From positions 1 through 44,860 of IMG/VR virus record IMGVR_UViG_3300032118_000015: DNA of 44,860 nucleotides; one strand, 5' to 3'. The DNA comes from a virus. Positions 37,171-44,860 of this stretch are shown here, piece after piece (the stretch's first letter is position 1; every line of letters begins with the position of its first letter). A program made the translations under genes and the position numbers. The notes below the pieces were generated by a model. The model was given only the letters and a program-made list of their open reading frames with translations. It had not been told where the DNA came from and ran no database searches.

Positions 37171-39204
37171 ATGGCTAAAAAGAAGAAAAGTTTAGAGATA
37201 GACCCGGAAGCCTCGAAAAGTACGATAGAGGGTTTTCGCGGCGGAATGAGACTGCCCCTTGACAGGATAATGGAGAAGGGGACGAAACTGCGGACTGTTC
37301 TTGAGATTCATATCAAGGAAATCTTCGATAAAGAGAAGTCAAATCAACGGACTCTTGAAGATAACCTGACGAAGTGGCAGAAGATTTACTTCGGGCAGAA
37401 GGAGTCCAAGACCTGGCCTTTTCCGAACTGTTCAAATGTTGCCGTTCCCATTACTCGGTCGGCAGTAGACACGGTTTTTGTGCGCATCGTTGATGCCATT
37501 TTCAATAAAATGAACGTTTGGATCGTAAAGGCGCGGAAGGCCGAATTTATTGATCTGGCGAAAGAGGTTGAGGACGGCCTGGACTGGTTTCAGAGAAACA
37601 TCCTGCACCTTAAAAGGAAGTTGCTGTCACCGCTCATGCAGGGGTTAAAGACGGGGACGGGGATAGGAGAGTTGGTATATGAGGAGAAACGGCGTACGGT
37701 ATATCGCTATGCTACACCGGAAGAGGAAAAAGACCCGGCCATCCACAAGTATCCGCTCCCCAAAACGAGCACGAAGGGCATAAAGTACGTTCAGCAGTTA
37801 TATGCAGGGCCGAACTTCTACCCGGTATCGAGGGAAGATTTCATCCTGTCGTCGGATGCCACGGAGATTGAGGATGCCTATTTGGTCGGAAATAGGTTTT
37901 ATCTGCGCAAAACACAACTCGAATCCAGGGTTCGGCAGGATTTATATGACAAGGAACCGGTAGGGAAGATTACGGCCCCGGACCAGTATAGCGATCAACG
38001 GAAGGGTCGGGCGACCATTGACAAGAAGGAGCTTGATACGGTTCCCTATACCGATCCATACGAACTGTGGAAACTCTGGTTAAGGTATGACGTTGATGAG
38101 GACGGGGAGGAGGATGACATCATGGTTGTCTATCATCCGTCCAGCGGTCAGATTTTAAGGGGGATATACGCGCCCCTGTTCTCGGGGATGCGCCCGTACA
38201 CGAAGTTTATCTTCTATCCGAAAGAATTTAGTTTCGACGGCGAGGGTATAGTTCAGATTCTTGAACACCTCCAGGTCACTTTAGATACACTGGTGAACCA
38301 AATGATTGACCGCGTTACCCAGATTAACGCGCCGATCCTATTCACTAGGGAGGGTTGCGGACTTGATGGTGTTAAGTCGCTTACGCCGGGTCGCGTCTAT
38401 CCCCTCGCCGACACCCCTAAAGATGCCGTTCAGGAGTTCAGGTTCAGCGACGTGACGATTTCGCTGTCGAATGAAATCCAATGGATTGTTTCGATGATGG
38501 ACAGGGCCGTGGGGGTCACGCCCATATCCTTGGGAATCTCGACGGCAGAGAGGCCGGTAGCTAAGGACACATTCGCACAACAGGAAGAGACGAATAAGAA
38601 GTTCGCCTTCGGAACCGACAACTTGCGCGATTGTATCACGGAACTCGGATATAAAATTCTTGAGTTCATCGCCCAGTATCAACCCAACTTTGAATATCAC
38701 AAGGCGGGCGATAAGGGAATGCCGGAGACGAGGACGGTTCAATTCCCGGTGGAATATATCAGGGATGCGTTCGAGATTGAACTGGCGGCCTCCTCCGAAC
38801 TCTTGAATAAAGAGGTTCGGCGCGAAATCTTCATGCAGGTATATCAACTTCTAAGTGACTTTATGACGAAGATCGGCGGGATGGCGCAAATGATAACGTC
38901 GCCGCAAGTCCCGAGTGATTTCAAGAGAGTTCTGATTGACGGTTCAAATAAGAGTGTTCTAATTCTCAATAAAATTTTGGAAAATTTTCCAGACATGAAA
39001 GATTCCAAAAACTTGATTATGGATGTTACCGAGGTGATTGACACAGAGAAGATGATTCAACAATCGGCAGATATCATCGCACAACAACAGCAGGAGGCGC
39101 AGGCGCAACAACAGGGCCAGCAACAGGGGCCACCCCCGCAGGAGATACCACAGAACGCCCCACTCGCATCGCCGGAACAAATGCTCATGCCGCAAGGACA
39201 ATGA
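37171..39204 (+). CDS. Portal protein
   Basis: 677 residues from ATG 37,171 (GAGGACGA upstream). Portal signatures: an N-terminal segment with WPFPNCSNVAVPITRSAVDT, the long stem helix region ILEHLQVTLDTLVNQMIDRV then TQINAPILF, and a C-terminal Q/P-rich tail (QEAQAQQQGQQQGPPPQ). Length and plan fit the larger portals of short-tailed phages. It forms the dodecameric DNA entry ring and binds the terminase (15,217). It is the first clearly structural gene of the late arm. Confidence 0.87.
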   Translation: MAKKKKSLEIDPEASKSTIEGFRGGMRLPLDRIMEKGTKLRTVLEIHIKEIFDKEKSNQRTLEDNLTKWQKIYFGQKESKTWPFPNCSNVAVPITRSAVDTVFVRIVDAIFNKMNVWIVKARKAEFIDLAKEVEDGLDWFQRNILHLKRKLLSPLMQGLKTGTGIGELVYEEKRRTVYRYATPEEEKDPAIHKYPLPKTSTKGIKYVQQLYAGPNFYPVSREDFILSSDATEIEDAYLVGNRFYLRKTQLESRVRQDLYDKEPVGKITAPDQYSDQRKGRATIDKKELDTVPYTDPYELWKLWLRYDVDEDGEEDDIMVVYHPSSGQILRGIYAPLFSGMRPYTKFIFYPKEFSFDGEGIVQILEHLQVTLDTLVNQMIDRVTQINAPILFTREGCGLDGVKSLTPGRVYPLADTPKDAVQEFRFSDVTISLSNEIQWIVSMMDRAVGVTPISLGISTAERPVAKDTFAQQEETNKKFAFGTDNLRDCITELGYKILEFIAQYQPNFEYHKAGDKGMPETRTVQFPVEYIRDAFEIELAASSELLNKEVRREIFMQVYQLLSDFMTKIGGMAQMITSPQVPSDFKRVLIDGSNKSVLILNKILENFPDMKDSKNLIMDVTEVIDTEKMIQQSADIIAQQQQEAQAQQQGQQQGPPPQEIPQNAPLASPEQMLMPQGQ

Positions 39205-39205
39205 C

Positions 39206-39442
39206 ATGGACGACGCACTCAAGAGGAAGATGGCCCAGGAACTATCCGGCATTGAACAGACTACCTTCTGGGATGAATTCTTGAAGGCTATACGGGGCCA
39301 TAGGAAATACTATTCACAGACGCTTGAGAAAGAGTCCGTGGAGAGGGAGATTGCAAAGGCTCAAGGGAGCATATTTTCAATAGATAGGATTATGAGATTA
39401 CCACGCGATTTGACGGGGATAGAGAAATCCCCTGATGAATAA
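39206..39442 (+). CDS. Small protein between portal and scaffold
   Basis: 78 residues, 1 base after the portal stop. Helical and charged (MDDALKRKMAQELSGIEQTT, YSQTLEKESVEREIAKAQG), ending acidic. Probably a head-assembly accessory by position; family not recognised. Confidence 0.6.
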   Translation: MDDALKRKMAQELSGIEQTTFWDEFLKAIRGHRKYYSQTLEKESVEREIAKAQGSIFSIDRIMRLPRDLTGIEKSPDE

Positions 39443-39457
39443 AGGAGTAAATAGAGT

Positions 39458-40270
39458 ATGGCTGAAGAAGAAGGGACACCGGTAGCAACTGTTACCGCCC
39501 CAGACACAACGCCAAAGGCCGAGGACAAGTGGACGGGGAAATCCCCAGAAGAACTTGTCTCGATGCTGAAGAACCAGGAAACTATGATTTCCAAGCAGGG
39601 AAACGACATCGGAGACCTGCGCAACGAGATCGTGAGGTCTAGGGAAGAACAGCGTTTGGCACTTGAGCAGGATCGAAGGCAGAGGGAGTACGTGCAACCG
39701 CAATATTTTCCTCAGCAACCGAGTTACCAACCGCCGGACGAGAAACAGTTTGACTATGAGAGGCCGGTTACGAGTGTTAATACACTTGTTGACAGGAGAC
39801 TTCAGGCCGAACTTGATAATCGTGAGGCGGTTCGACAACAGTACGAACAAAAGATGAATTGGGAAAGGGCCGTATCCAGTTACGCCAAGGGGCGCGACAA
39901 GGTATTTTCAAAGAAAGACTCACTCTACGAAGGGATTGAACCGGCAGTAGAGAACCTTGTCCAGCAGACATTCATGGGCGGTAAAATGTCCATTGAGGAT
40001 TTGCGGGATGAGGAGACGTGGGAAACTGCGGCTCAGATTATTCGCCTGAAACGTAAGGAATACGACAAGGTGGTTAAACCCAAGACACAACCGGTAAGTG
40101 CGCCATTCGGAGAGGTTTCTGCTCAGGTAAAGGATTTTGGGGGCGGTGGAACCATGCCGGATTTCGATGAAGGGGCAGATGCCATGATTCGGAATCTGGG
40201 GGCCGCCGCAGGGATTAAAAACAGAGAACAAGCGGCGGAGGCACTCCGGGGCGGCAAGGAGAAAAAGTAA
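39458..40270 (+). CDS. Scaffolding protein candidate
   Basis: 270 residues, AAAGGAG before the ATG. Acidic, T/P-rich start (MAEEEGTPVATVTAPDTTPK), a coiled coil (residues 30-75, VSMLKNQETMISKQGNDIGD onward), a Q/P/Y-rich linker, then helices and a basic end (RGGKEKK). This composition and its position between portal and major capsid are typical of scaffolds, which chaperone prohead assembly through a basic C-terminus. No protease is seen. Confidence 0.72.
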   Translation: MAEEEGTPVATVTAPDTTPKAEDKWTGKSPEELVSMLKNQETMISKQGNDIGDLRNEIVRSREEQRLALEQDRRQREYVQPQYFPQQPSYQPPDEKQFDYERPVTSVNTLVDRRLQAELDNREAVRQQYEQKMNWERAVSSYAKGRDKVFSKKDSLYEGIEPAVENLVQQTFMGGKMSIEDLRDEETWETAAQIIRLKRKEYDKVVKPKTQPVSAPFGEVSAQVKDFGGGGTMPDFDEGADAMIRNLGAAAGIKNREQAAEALRGGKEKK

Positions 40271-40271
40271 T

Positions 40272-40769
40272 ATGGCTGAATTTCTTAAAGACATTCACAT
40301 AGTTGACCTTAACCGTTCCGTGATTGACGAGGAAAAATCCGACAAGAAAAAGAATAGGTTCGTTTTCAAGAAGAGGGTCTATATTGCAGATGCGGATTAC
40401 AGGGATGCCCAAACGCGTCCACCCTATAAGTTTGAGTGGGCGGCATTAGACAAGATCGGTCATTCCGATCCAGACGGGGATTCTTCCGGGGTACAGACAT
40501 ATTTCGGCATGGGATATGATTTCGTGACCAAGGATGACCCGTATTACCCGGAAGGGGCAACCCGCAATTCTGAGGGGCACTATGTTTTCAAGGACGCGAT
40601 TTTGATGAAGTGCGATTTTGGCGCGTGGCTCAAGCGTCGGGCCAGAGACATTGACAGATCGAATAAGGCTCCAAAGAGGACGCGGGATGCGTTTGTTAAT
40701 TCCGTAGTGGATGATGAGACCGGAGAGAAGTTGGGTTTTTCCAAAGATCAATTAAAAGATATGGTTTGA
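40272..40769 (+). CDS. Head-module protein of unknown family
   Basis: 165 residues, 1 base after the scaffold. Basic start (DEEKSDKKKNRFVFKKRVYI) and a middle with several D/Y-rich segments (GVQTYFGMGYDFVTKDDPYY). Soluble, no membrane segment. It could be a capsid-associated or head-completion protein. Between its stop and the next gene a short hairpin (CCGAA/TTCGG) abuts the next ribosome site. Confidence 0.6.
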   Translation: MAEFLKDIHIVDLNRSVIDEEKSDKKKNRFVFKKRVYIADADYRDAQTRPPYKFEWAALDKIGHSDPDGDSSGVQTYFGMGYDFVTKDDPYYPEGATRNSEGHYVFKDAILMKCDFGAWLKRRARDIDRSNKAPKRTRDAFVNSVVDDETGEKLGFSKDQLKDMV

Positions 40770-40805
40770 GTCGTTTCCGCCGAAAAATAAGATTCGGAGG
40801 AAATT

Positions 40806-41258
40806 ATGTCGACGATGGGTTTTCAACCCCTTGATACAATTGGTGTTGTCACCAGACATCTTCCTTCCCTTGCCAGTACGGGGAACTTTGTTAAGGGAGA
40901 TGCGATTTATTTGAATTCTGGACTTGTCACTAAGGCGGCTAGTGGCTCGGTGGTTTGTAGTATTTTTGGTGTGGCCGCCGCCGACAATGCAGTTGCCAGT
41001 GCGGTTGTTCCGATTTATCTTGCCGATCCTAAAACGGTGTGGGTTGGTGAATTTGATGATACAACCTCAAATGCGTATGTCGGACAAAACTACGGATTAA
41101 ATATCACATCCGGCAGTATGTCCGTTGACCTGGGTGAAGCAACCAATACGTTGGTTAGGATTGTCGATTTGGACCCGAGAGATGGGGTGAAGTCGTTGGG
41201 TAGAGTTCTCTTCTGCTGGAAGTCCACGGCCATTCAGGGTAACGGGGCCGCTGACTAA
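40806..41258 (+). CDS. Capsid decoration-like protein
   Basis: 150 residues, GGAGGAAATT before the ATG. Beta-rich, A/G/S/V/T-rich sequence (GNFVKGDAIYLNSGLVTKAA, VVPIYLADPKTVWVGEFDD) directly before the major capsid gene. This fits small capsid cement or decoration proteins. A possible pyrophosphate- or lipase-like function is not indicated. Confidence 0.6.
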   Translation: MSTMGFQPLDTIGVVTRHLPSLASTGNFVKGDAIYLNSGLVTKAASGSVVCSIFGVAAADNAVASAVVPIYLADPKTVWVGEFDDTTSNAYVGQNYGLNITSGSMSVDLGEATNTLVRIVDLDPRDGVKSLGRVLFCWKSTAIQGNGAAD

Positions 41259-41269
41259 GGAGATGAACA

Positions 41270-42196
41270 ATGAGTGATTCAATTATTCGCGTAAATTGGG
41301 ATGGTTCTAGCAATAAGGAACTCTTTAAGAAGTTGATTGAGGGTATTTTCGACAATACCGACAGAGAGGCACTTAAAGAGTACCCGAATATGTTCAAAAC
41401 TCAGACTTCAAATGAGGAATATATTCGGAAATTAAGGATGGCCGGACTGCCCCTCGGTGCCGAGGTAGCTGAAGGCGAAGGTATTCCCATCTATGCTCCT
41501 AAGTATGGTGGGACGAAGGACTGGACTCAGAAGAGTTTCGGCCTCGGGTTCCGCATTACGGATCGCATGAAACGGTTCAATAAGTGGGGACTCATGGAGA
41601 AGTTCACGAAGAGTCTGAAAAAGTCTCAGGTTGAGACCAAGGATGTTGAATTGGCGAAGGTTTGGAATAACGTTACGGCTAGTACCTATGCCACGACCTA
41701 TGATGGTCATGTTATCGGTCAGTCCGGTCAGCATTGTCTGGACGATGCCGGTACAACGTACACCAACATTCTGTCTGCGGCCTTGAGCAACGCGGCCCTT
41801 GAATCCGCGTTGAACTATTTTGATTATTTGTATGACGATCAGGCACAGATTATGACTGCCAAACCCGATACGCTGTATGTAAACTACAGTTTGAGGATTT
41901 CGTCGGCCAAGATTCTGCGGTCTGATAACGTGTCGGGTGAAATGTCCAACACGATCAACGTATTCCCGGATTGGAACCTCAAGACATTCGTGTACCACCG
42001 CCTGACTTCTACTACGGCGTGGGGTGTTCTTGCCAAGAACGACGAGAACTTTGACGTGAATGTTTGGACGGCGATGGAACCGGATTTGAAGGTTAAGGAT
42101 TCGCCCGATCAGACACGCGATACGATTGTTGACTCCCTCCAGTACTTTACTTACGGAGTCGGTGATCCTCGTTGCGTGTATGTTGGCAACGTCTGA
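41270..42196 (+). CDS. Major capsid protein
   Basis: 308 residues, AGGAGATGAACA before the ATG. The pattern fits an HK97-fold coat: an N-arm (ELFKKLIEGIFDNTDREALK), a beta-hinge region (TKDWTQKSFGLGFRITDRMK) resembling an E-loop, a long spine helix (MEKFTKSLKKSQVETKDVEL), then P- and A-domain strands (AQIMTAKPDTLYVNYSLRIS, ending FTYGVGDPRCVYVGN). It lies after scaffold and decoration genes and before a terminator-like hairpin, as expected for the most abundant product. Confidence 0.82.
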   Translation: MSDSIIRVNWDGSSNKELFKKLIEGIFDNTDREALKEYPNMFKTQTSNEEYIRKLRMAGLPLGAEVAEGEGIPIYAPKYGGTKDWTQKSFGLGFRITDRMKRFNKWGLMEKFTKSLKKSQVETKDVELAKVWNNVTASTYATTYDGHVIGQSGQHCLDDAGTTYTNILSAALSNAALESALNYFDYLYDDQAQIMTAKPDTLYVNYSLRISSAKILRSDNVSGEMSNTINVFPDWNLKTFVYHRLTSTTAWGVLAKNDENFDVNVWTAMEPDLKVKDSPDQTRDTIVDSLQYFTYGVGDPRCVYVGNV

Positions 42197-42238
42197 TTTT
42201 GATTAGTTAGGTTCTTGGATACCTTAGAAGAAAGAAAC

Positions 42239-42264
42239 GGGGGATGCCGCCAAGGGCGTTCCCC
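42239..42264 (+). terminator. Terminator-like hairpin after the major capsid gene
   Basis: A 10-bp stem (GGGGGATGCC / GGCGTTCCCC, with two G-T pairs) and a 6-base loop, followed by only a weak T-rich stretch (ATTTACC). It could attenuate rather than end transcription, or stabilise the capsid messenger 3' end. Confidence 0.6.
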
Positions 42265-42326
42265 ATTTACCACAGACAGAAAGGACTCACGAGCGACAAG
42301 TCGTACTTTCGTCTGGGAGATTTAAA

Positions 42327-43289
42327 TTGAGTACATTTCCTGATGGTGTTTTTCAGTATGGGGGCATGCCCGTAGGTGGGGGTCGCTACGAAGGTATGTG
42401 GGGAAGCAAGGTTTATTTTGTTGATTATGACAATGGAACTGACGGTGCGGGTGGATTAAGTCCGGGTTATGCTTGCAAATATTTAGACACGGCGATTTCT
42501 CTGGCGACTATAAATGATGTAATTTACATTCGTCCGAGACGTCCCGAACTTGGAACCCAAGGGGCTGGTCCTTATTGGGGCGGCGATCCAGGGGACATTA
42601 CCCCGAAGGTGGCGGCTACCAACTGGACGATTCCCTATACTAAATATGGTCTTTCTTTGATTGGGACTGGGACGGGGGTTGGGACTTCTGCGGCATCCCG
42701 TACTTGTCTTCAAGGTGGAACGACTGCCGGTAGTCCAGTTTTTACGGTTAATGCCCCATATACCACATTTGAGAATTTTGGCATTAAACCAGGGTCTTCT
42801 ACGACCGGCTTGGTTACTCAATCATTTTTGAATGATACTGTAACCCAAGCCTATGGCAATACCTATTACAATATTTGGTTTAGAAACGTCGATGCAGGGG
42901 CAGGATATTCATTACAGATTGAGTCTGGGTCCTATGACAACATCATTAACTGTAATTTCAGTGGACACGCAATAGGGATAAAGTTCCTTTCCAGTAACGA
43001 CTTGTCAACCGATACGGTTATCCGTAATTGTGATTTTAGTGTTCTTGTTGCTTCTGCCAAATGCGACATTCAAGGCACTCAGGTCAAGAGAATCTTGATT
43101 GACCATTGTAGGTTCAATCACGTTCTTCCAACGGGTGGTTCTCCAAATCTGTATATTCAATTTGGCTCTGCATCTACTGGGTTGGTTTCTGATTGCTATC
43201 TCGGCAGTGTTACGGCTACGATTGCATCCAATATGACCCTAAACGGGGTTGGATTCGCACACATTTACTTCAACATTTTGGGAGCCTGA
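42327..43289 (+). CDS. Right-handed beta-helix virion protein (TTG start)
   Basis: 320 residues from TTG with GGGAG 7 bases upstream. After a G-rich start it shows the N/G/T/S-rich repeating strands of a parallel beta-helix (FTVNAPYTTFENFGIKPGSS, YDNIINCNFSGHAIGIKF, TDTVIRNCDFSVLVASAKCD, KRILIDHCRF). Beta-helices of this kind occur in tailspikes and pectate-lyase-like enzymes and in capsid fibres. Catalytic residues cannot be assigned. Directly after the capsid gene, it may be a head fibre or a spike. Confidence 0.7.
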   Translation: MSTFPDGVFQYGGMPVGGGRYEGMWGSKVYFVDYDNGTDGAGGLSPGYACKYLDTAISLATINDVIYIRPRRPELGTQGAGPYWGGDPGDITPKVAATNWTIPYTKYGLSLIGTGTGVGTSAASRTCLQGGTTAGSPVFTVNAPYTTFENFGIKPGSSTTGLVTQSFLNDTVTQAYGNTYYNIWFRNVDAGAGYSLQIESGSYDNIINCNFSGHAIGIKFLSSNDLSTDTVIRNCDFSVLVASAKCDIQGTQVKRILIDHCRFNHVLPTGGSPNLYIQFGSASTGLVSDCYLGSVTATIASNMTLNGVGFAHIYFNILGA

Positions 43290-43303
43290 TGATTTTAGGG
43301 TAC

Positions 43304-43321
43304 GGGGGCCGAAAGGCCCCC
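43304..43321 (+). terminator. GNRA-loop hairpin after the beta-helix gene
   Basis: A perfect 7-bp GC stem (GGGGGCC/GGCCCCC) with a GAAA tetraloop, only 24 bases before the next start codon and without a clear T tract. It may be a weak terminator, an RNA-stability element or a translation-control hairpin. Confidence 0.6.
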
Positions 43322-43344
43322 TGCCCGATTTTATGGAGAACTCA

Positions 43345-43551
43345 ATGGGATTGACTCTTATAATCCGTTCTAAACTTAAAAGTCGGGGCCGAAGTGATTA
43401 CCACAAGATGTTGAAAGATGAAGGATGGGGTGGGGCTGGACTTACCGAAGAACAGGCCGATAAATGTGAGTTTTTAGAACGGATAGCAAAGAAAGAGGGA
43501 ATAGACAAGGAAACGTCTTTTCGGCAACATCAGATAGACAAGGTTGAATAG
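43345..43551 (+). CDS. Small basic virion-module protein
   Basis: 68 residues from ATG 43,345, with GGAGA about 7 bases upstream; ATG 43,333 is a weaker alternative. MGLTLIIRSKLKSRGRSDYH then TEEQADKCEFLERIAKKEG. Charged and helical. No family recognised. Confidence 0.55.
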   Translation: MGLTLIIRSKLKSRGRSDYHKMLKDEGWGGAGLTEEQADKCEFLERIAKKEGIDKETSFRQHQIDKVE

Positions 43552-43590
43552 TTGGATACCAAGATAACGATAGGTGATTACACATACTAA

Positions 43591-43935
43591 ATGATTAGCC
43601 ATACCGACAGATTGTTCTCGGGCACGATTGGTGCTAGCGGGGACACTTCCGCTACCCCGATCATTACCAAATACGATAAAGAAGCGATTATCTTTCTTGA
43701 TATTACGGCGGCAACCGGGACAAACCCGACACTTGATTTGACCATTAAGGTTTATGATCCACTAAGTAGTAAATGGTTTATTCTAGCTACGTTCAGTCAA
43801 AAAACTGGGGCGGGAACGGATGTCGGATATGTGGCGCACGGAATAGATGAAAAGATGGCGTTGTTTTATGTGATTGGCGGGACGGATACACCGACATTTA
43901 CGTTTTCGGTCAATGTCCATCTTAAAACAGAATAA
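43591..43935 (+). CDS. Small beta-rich virion protein
   Basis: 114 residues, AGGTGA upstream. Beta-rich, T/G/S-rich sequence (LFSGTIGASGDTSATPIITK, EAIIFLDITAATGTNPTLDL, TPTFTFSVNVHLKTE). It resembles small phage tail or capsid-surface proteins that form jelly-roll discs. Coupled to the next small gene by TAATG. Confidence 0.6.
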   Translation: MISHTDRLFSGTIGASGDTSATPIITKYDKEAIIFLDITAATGTNPTLDLTIKVYDPLSSKWFILATFSQKTGAGTDVGYVAHGIDEKMALFYVIGGTDTPTFTFSVNVHLKTE

Positions 43936-44084
43936 TGCTTATTTTACATAACCATGAACAAGTTCAGCGACCCTATGGCGAACTTGTTTGCATGCCTACT
44001 TTCCGCATGGGGGCGTGGCGGAAGATGGGATTTTTCAGACGTATTTATGAATGGATTAAAAACGTTCTATTGAGGGTAATCTAA
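43935..44084 (+). CDS. 49-residue basic miniprotein
   Basis: The ATG overlaps the previous stop by one base and its TAA overlaps the next ATG by one base. MLILHNHEQVQRPYGELVCM then FRMGAWRKMGFFRRIYEWIK: an amphipathic basic C-terminal helix. The exact stop/start coupling on both sides supports translation. Function unknown. Confidence 0.55.
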   Translation: MLILHNHEQVQRPYGELVCMPTFRMGAWRKMGFFRRIYEWIKNVLLRVI

Positions 44085-44392
44085 TGTCTGAAACTTTTAA
44101 TTTATATAATAGGTCAACCGAATCGGCCAATCAAGGTGTTACGATTTTGAATCCGACCCTTACGGTGACGGGGGTGGTATCTACGGAATTGCCCGTTTAT
44201 ACCATGAAGATGGACGAATACAGCGCGACCATATCCTATATCGGGGAGGCGGCGACGGGATCGGGTGATGACGATCATGTTTGGCGCATCAAGACAATAG
44301 ATAGTACTTCTGGACTTATTATTGCCTGGGCCAGCGGGACTCAGAATTTCGATAAACAATGGTCGGCAAGACTTAGTTATATTTATTCTTAA
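44084..44392 (+). CDS. Small beta-rich virion protein
   Basis: 102 residues starting at the TAATG junction. Beta-rich (GVTILNPTLTVTGVVSTELP, YSATISYIGEAATG, LIIAWASGTQNFDKQWSARL). Likely a tail or fibre-attachment component by composition and place. No family recognised. Confidence 0.6.
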   Translation: MSETFNLYNRSTESANQGVTILNPTLTVTGVVSTELPVYTMKMDEYSATISYIGEAATGSGDDDHVWRIKTIDSTSGLIIAWASGTQNFDKQWSARLSYIYS

Positions 44393-44403
44393 TGGAGGAT
44401 TAA

Positions 44404-44757
44404 ATGCCTTATAGCACATTGGGTAAAAATGCAATGCTCAATGCACTTGGAACGCTTGCTATTTATGCCTCACTTCACACGGCAGACCCCGGAGATAGCG
44501 GGACGAACGAGATCACGGGTGGCTCTCCGGCCTATGCCAGGAAGTCAATCACGTGGAACGCGGCAGGTTCAGGGACGATGGATGATTCTAACGTGCCCGT
44601 ATTTGATGTTCCCGCCTCTACGACGGTTTCCTATGTTGGCTTATGGTCGGCACTTACAACGGGAACATTTTATGGGTCGGCAGATGTTACAAACGAGGCG
44701 TTTACTGCACAGGGAACCTATACCCTGACCGATATGGACCTAGACCTGAACGCGTAA
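44404..44757 (+). CDS. Gp80-like minor virion protein
   Basis: 117 residues, GGAGGATTAA before the ATG. The sequence follows a common phage pattern: YASLHTADPGDSGTNEITGG, PAYARKSITW, FDVPASTTVSYVGLWSA, TFYGSADVTNEAFTAQGTYT and DLDLNA. It is annotated as tail-fibre or Gp80-like in many phages; the precise role is not known. It lies among genes that lead to the adsorption proteins. Confidence 0.75.
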   Translation: MPYSTLGKNAMLNALGTLAIYASLHTADPGDSGTNEITGGSPAYARKSITWNAAGSGTMDDSNVPVFDVPASTTVSYVGLWSALTTGTFYGSADVTNEAFTAQGTYTLTDMDLDLNA

Positions 44758-44766
44758 GGAGTTTAC

Positions 44767-44860
44767 TTGGATATTTCATTACGGTCCGTTGGGGCCAGCC
44801 CAGGCGCAAACTCTGCGAACTGTATTATTACAAAACCTTCGGGTTTGGCCGTCGGCGACT
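44767..44860 (+). CDS. Virion protein N-terminus, truncated by window edge
   Basis: TTG start with AAGGAG about 7 bases upstream; 31 residues are visible (MDISLRSVGASPGANSANCI, TKPSGLAVGD). The pattern SLRS..S....N...ITKPSGLAVGD starts many phage fibre or appendage proteins. The open frame continues past the edge and would join the left-edge frame in phase if the molecule is circular. Confidence 0.65.
   Translation, partial: MDISLRSVGASPGANSANCIITKPSGLAVGD

Overview
The window reads as one tailed double-stranded DNA bacteriophage genome (Caudoviricetes) or nearly all of one. It carries a large terminase, portal, scaffold, major capsid protein, fibres, lysis genes, replication genes, an integrase and a candidate attachment site. 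No chromosomal housekeeping genes are seen. The host is a bacterium (strong AGGAGG-type ribosome sites, sigma70-like promoters, DnaA boxes) but cannot be named. The candidate attachment site contains the 5' part of a tRNA-His gene, which is the best handle for finding the host.

Layout. Rightward late genes run from 35,965 to the right edge: small genes, portal, a small gene, scaffold, capsid proteins, a beta-helix protein and minor virion proteins. They resume at the left edge: a carbohydrate-binding-like virion protein, a 1,505-residue fibre, small genes, a second glycosidase-like protein, an M15 peptidase, a GNAT protein, five or six internal or ejection-type virion proteins, membrane and lysis genes, and small and large terminase (to 16,845). 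A DNA methyltransferase with its own promoter and one unknown gene end this arm at 18,475. Everything from 18,440 to 35,069 is leftward: YopX-like gene, attP region, integrase, about 40 mostly tiny genes, DnaB-like helicase, nucleases, an Imm-5-like alanine-repeat protein, Lar-like proteins, a DnaA-box origin and a beta-clamp-like protein. The two arms diverge from an 895-base non-coding region (35,070-35,964) and converge at about 18,450. The open frames at the two window ends join in phase, which fits a circular or circularly permuted genome, but missing sequence at the junction cannot be excluded.

How it works together. Portal, scaffold and capsid build the head. Fibre and glycosidase-like proteins probably degrade a surface glycan. 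Gly/Pro/Gln/Met-rich proteins and a large polyvalent protein are likely ejected with the DNA. The M15 enzyme with membrane and coiled-coil proteins would lyse the cell. No tape measure, sheath or tail-tube gene is recognisable, which suggests a short-tailed phage. Integrase plus tRNA fragment suggest temperate ability, yet no classical CI-type repressor is visible. Protection from restriction is plausible through the methyltransferase and two Lar-like proteins.

The least expected signals are: (i) three promoters 10 to 15 kb apart with identical geometry and the same CCGTA-containing spacer, one driving an apparently leaderless methyltransferase; (ii) two paralogous clan GH-A-like glycosidases, one in the fibre and one free-standing; (iii) a family of tiny early genes built from repeated modules (shared start cassette, a 37-bp exact repeat, a gene-tail fossil); (iv) an integrase with an excisionase-like N-terminus beside a tRNA-His fragment flanked by 23-bp repeats; (v) a DnaB-like protein with a winged-helix-like insertion.
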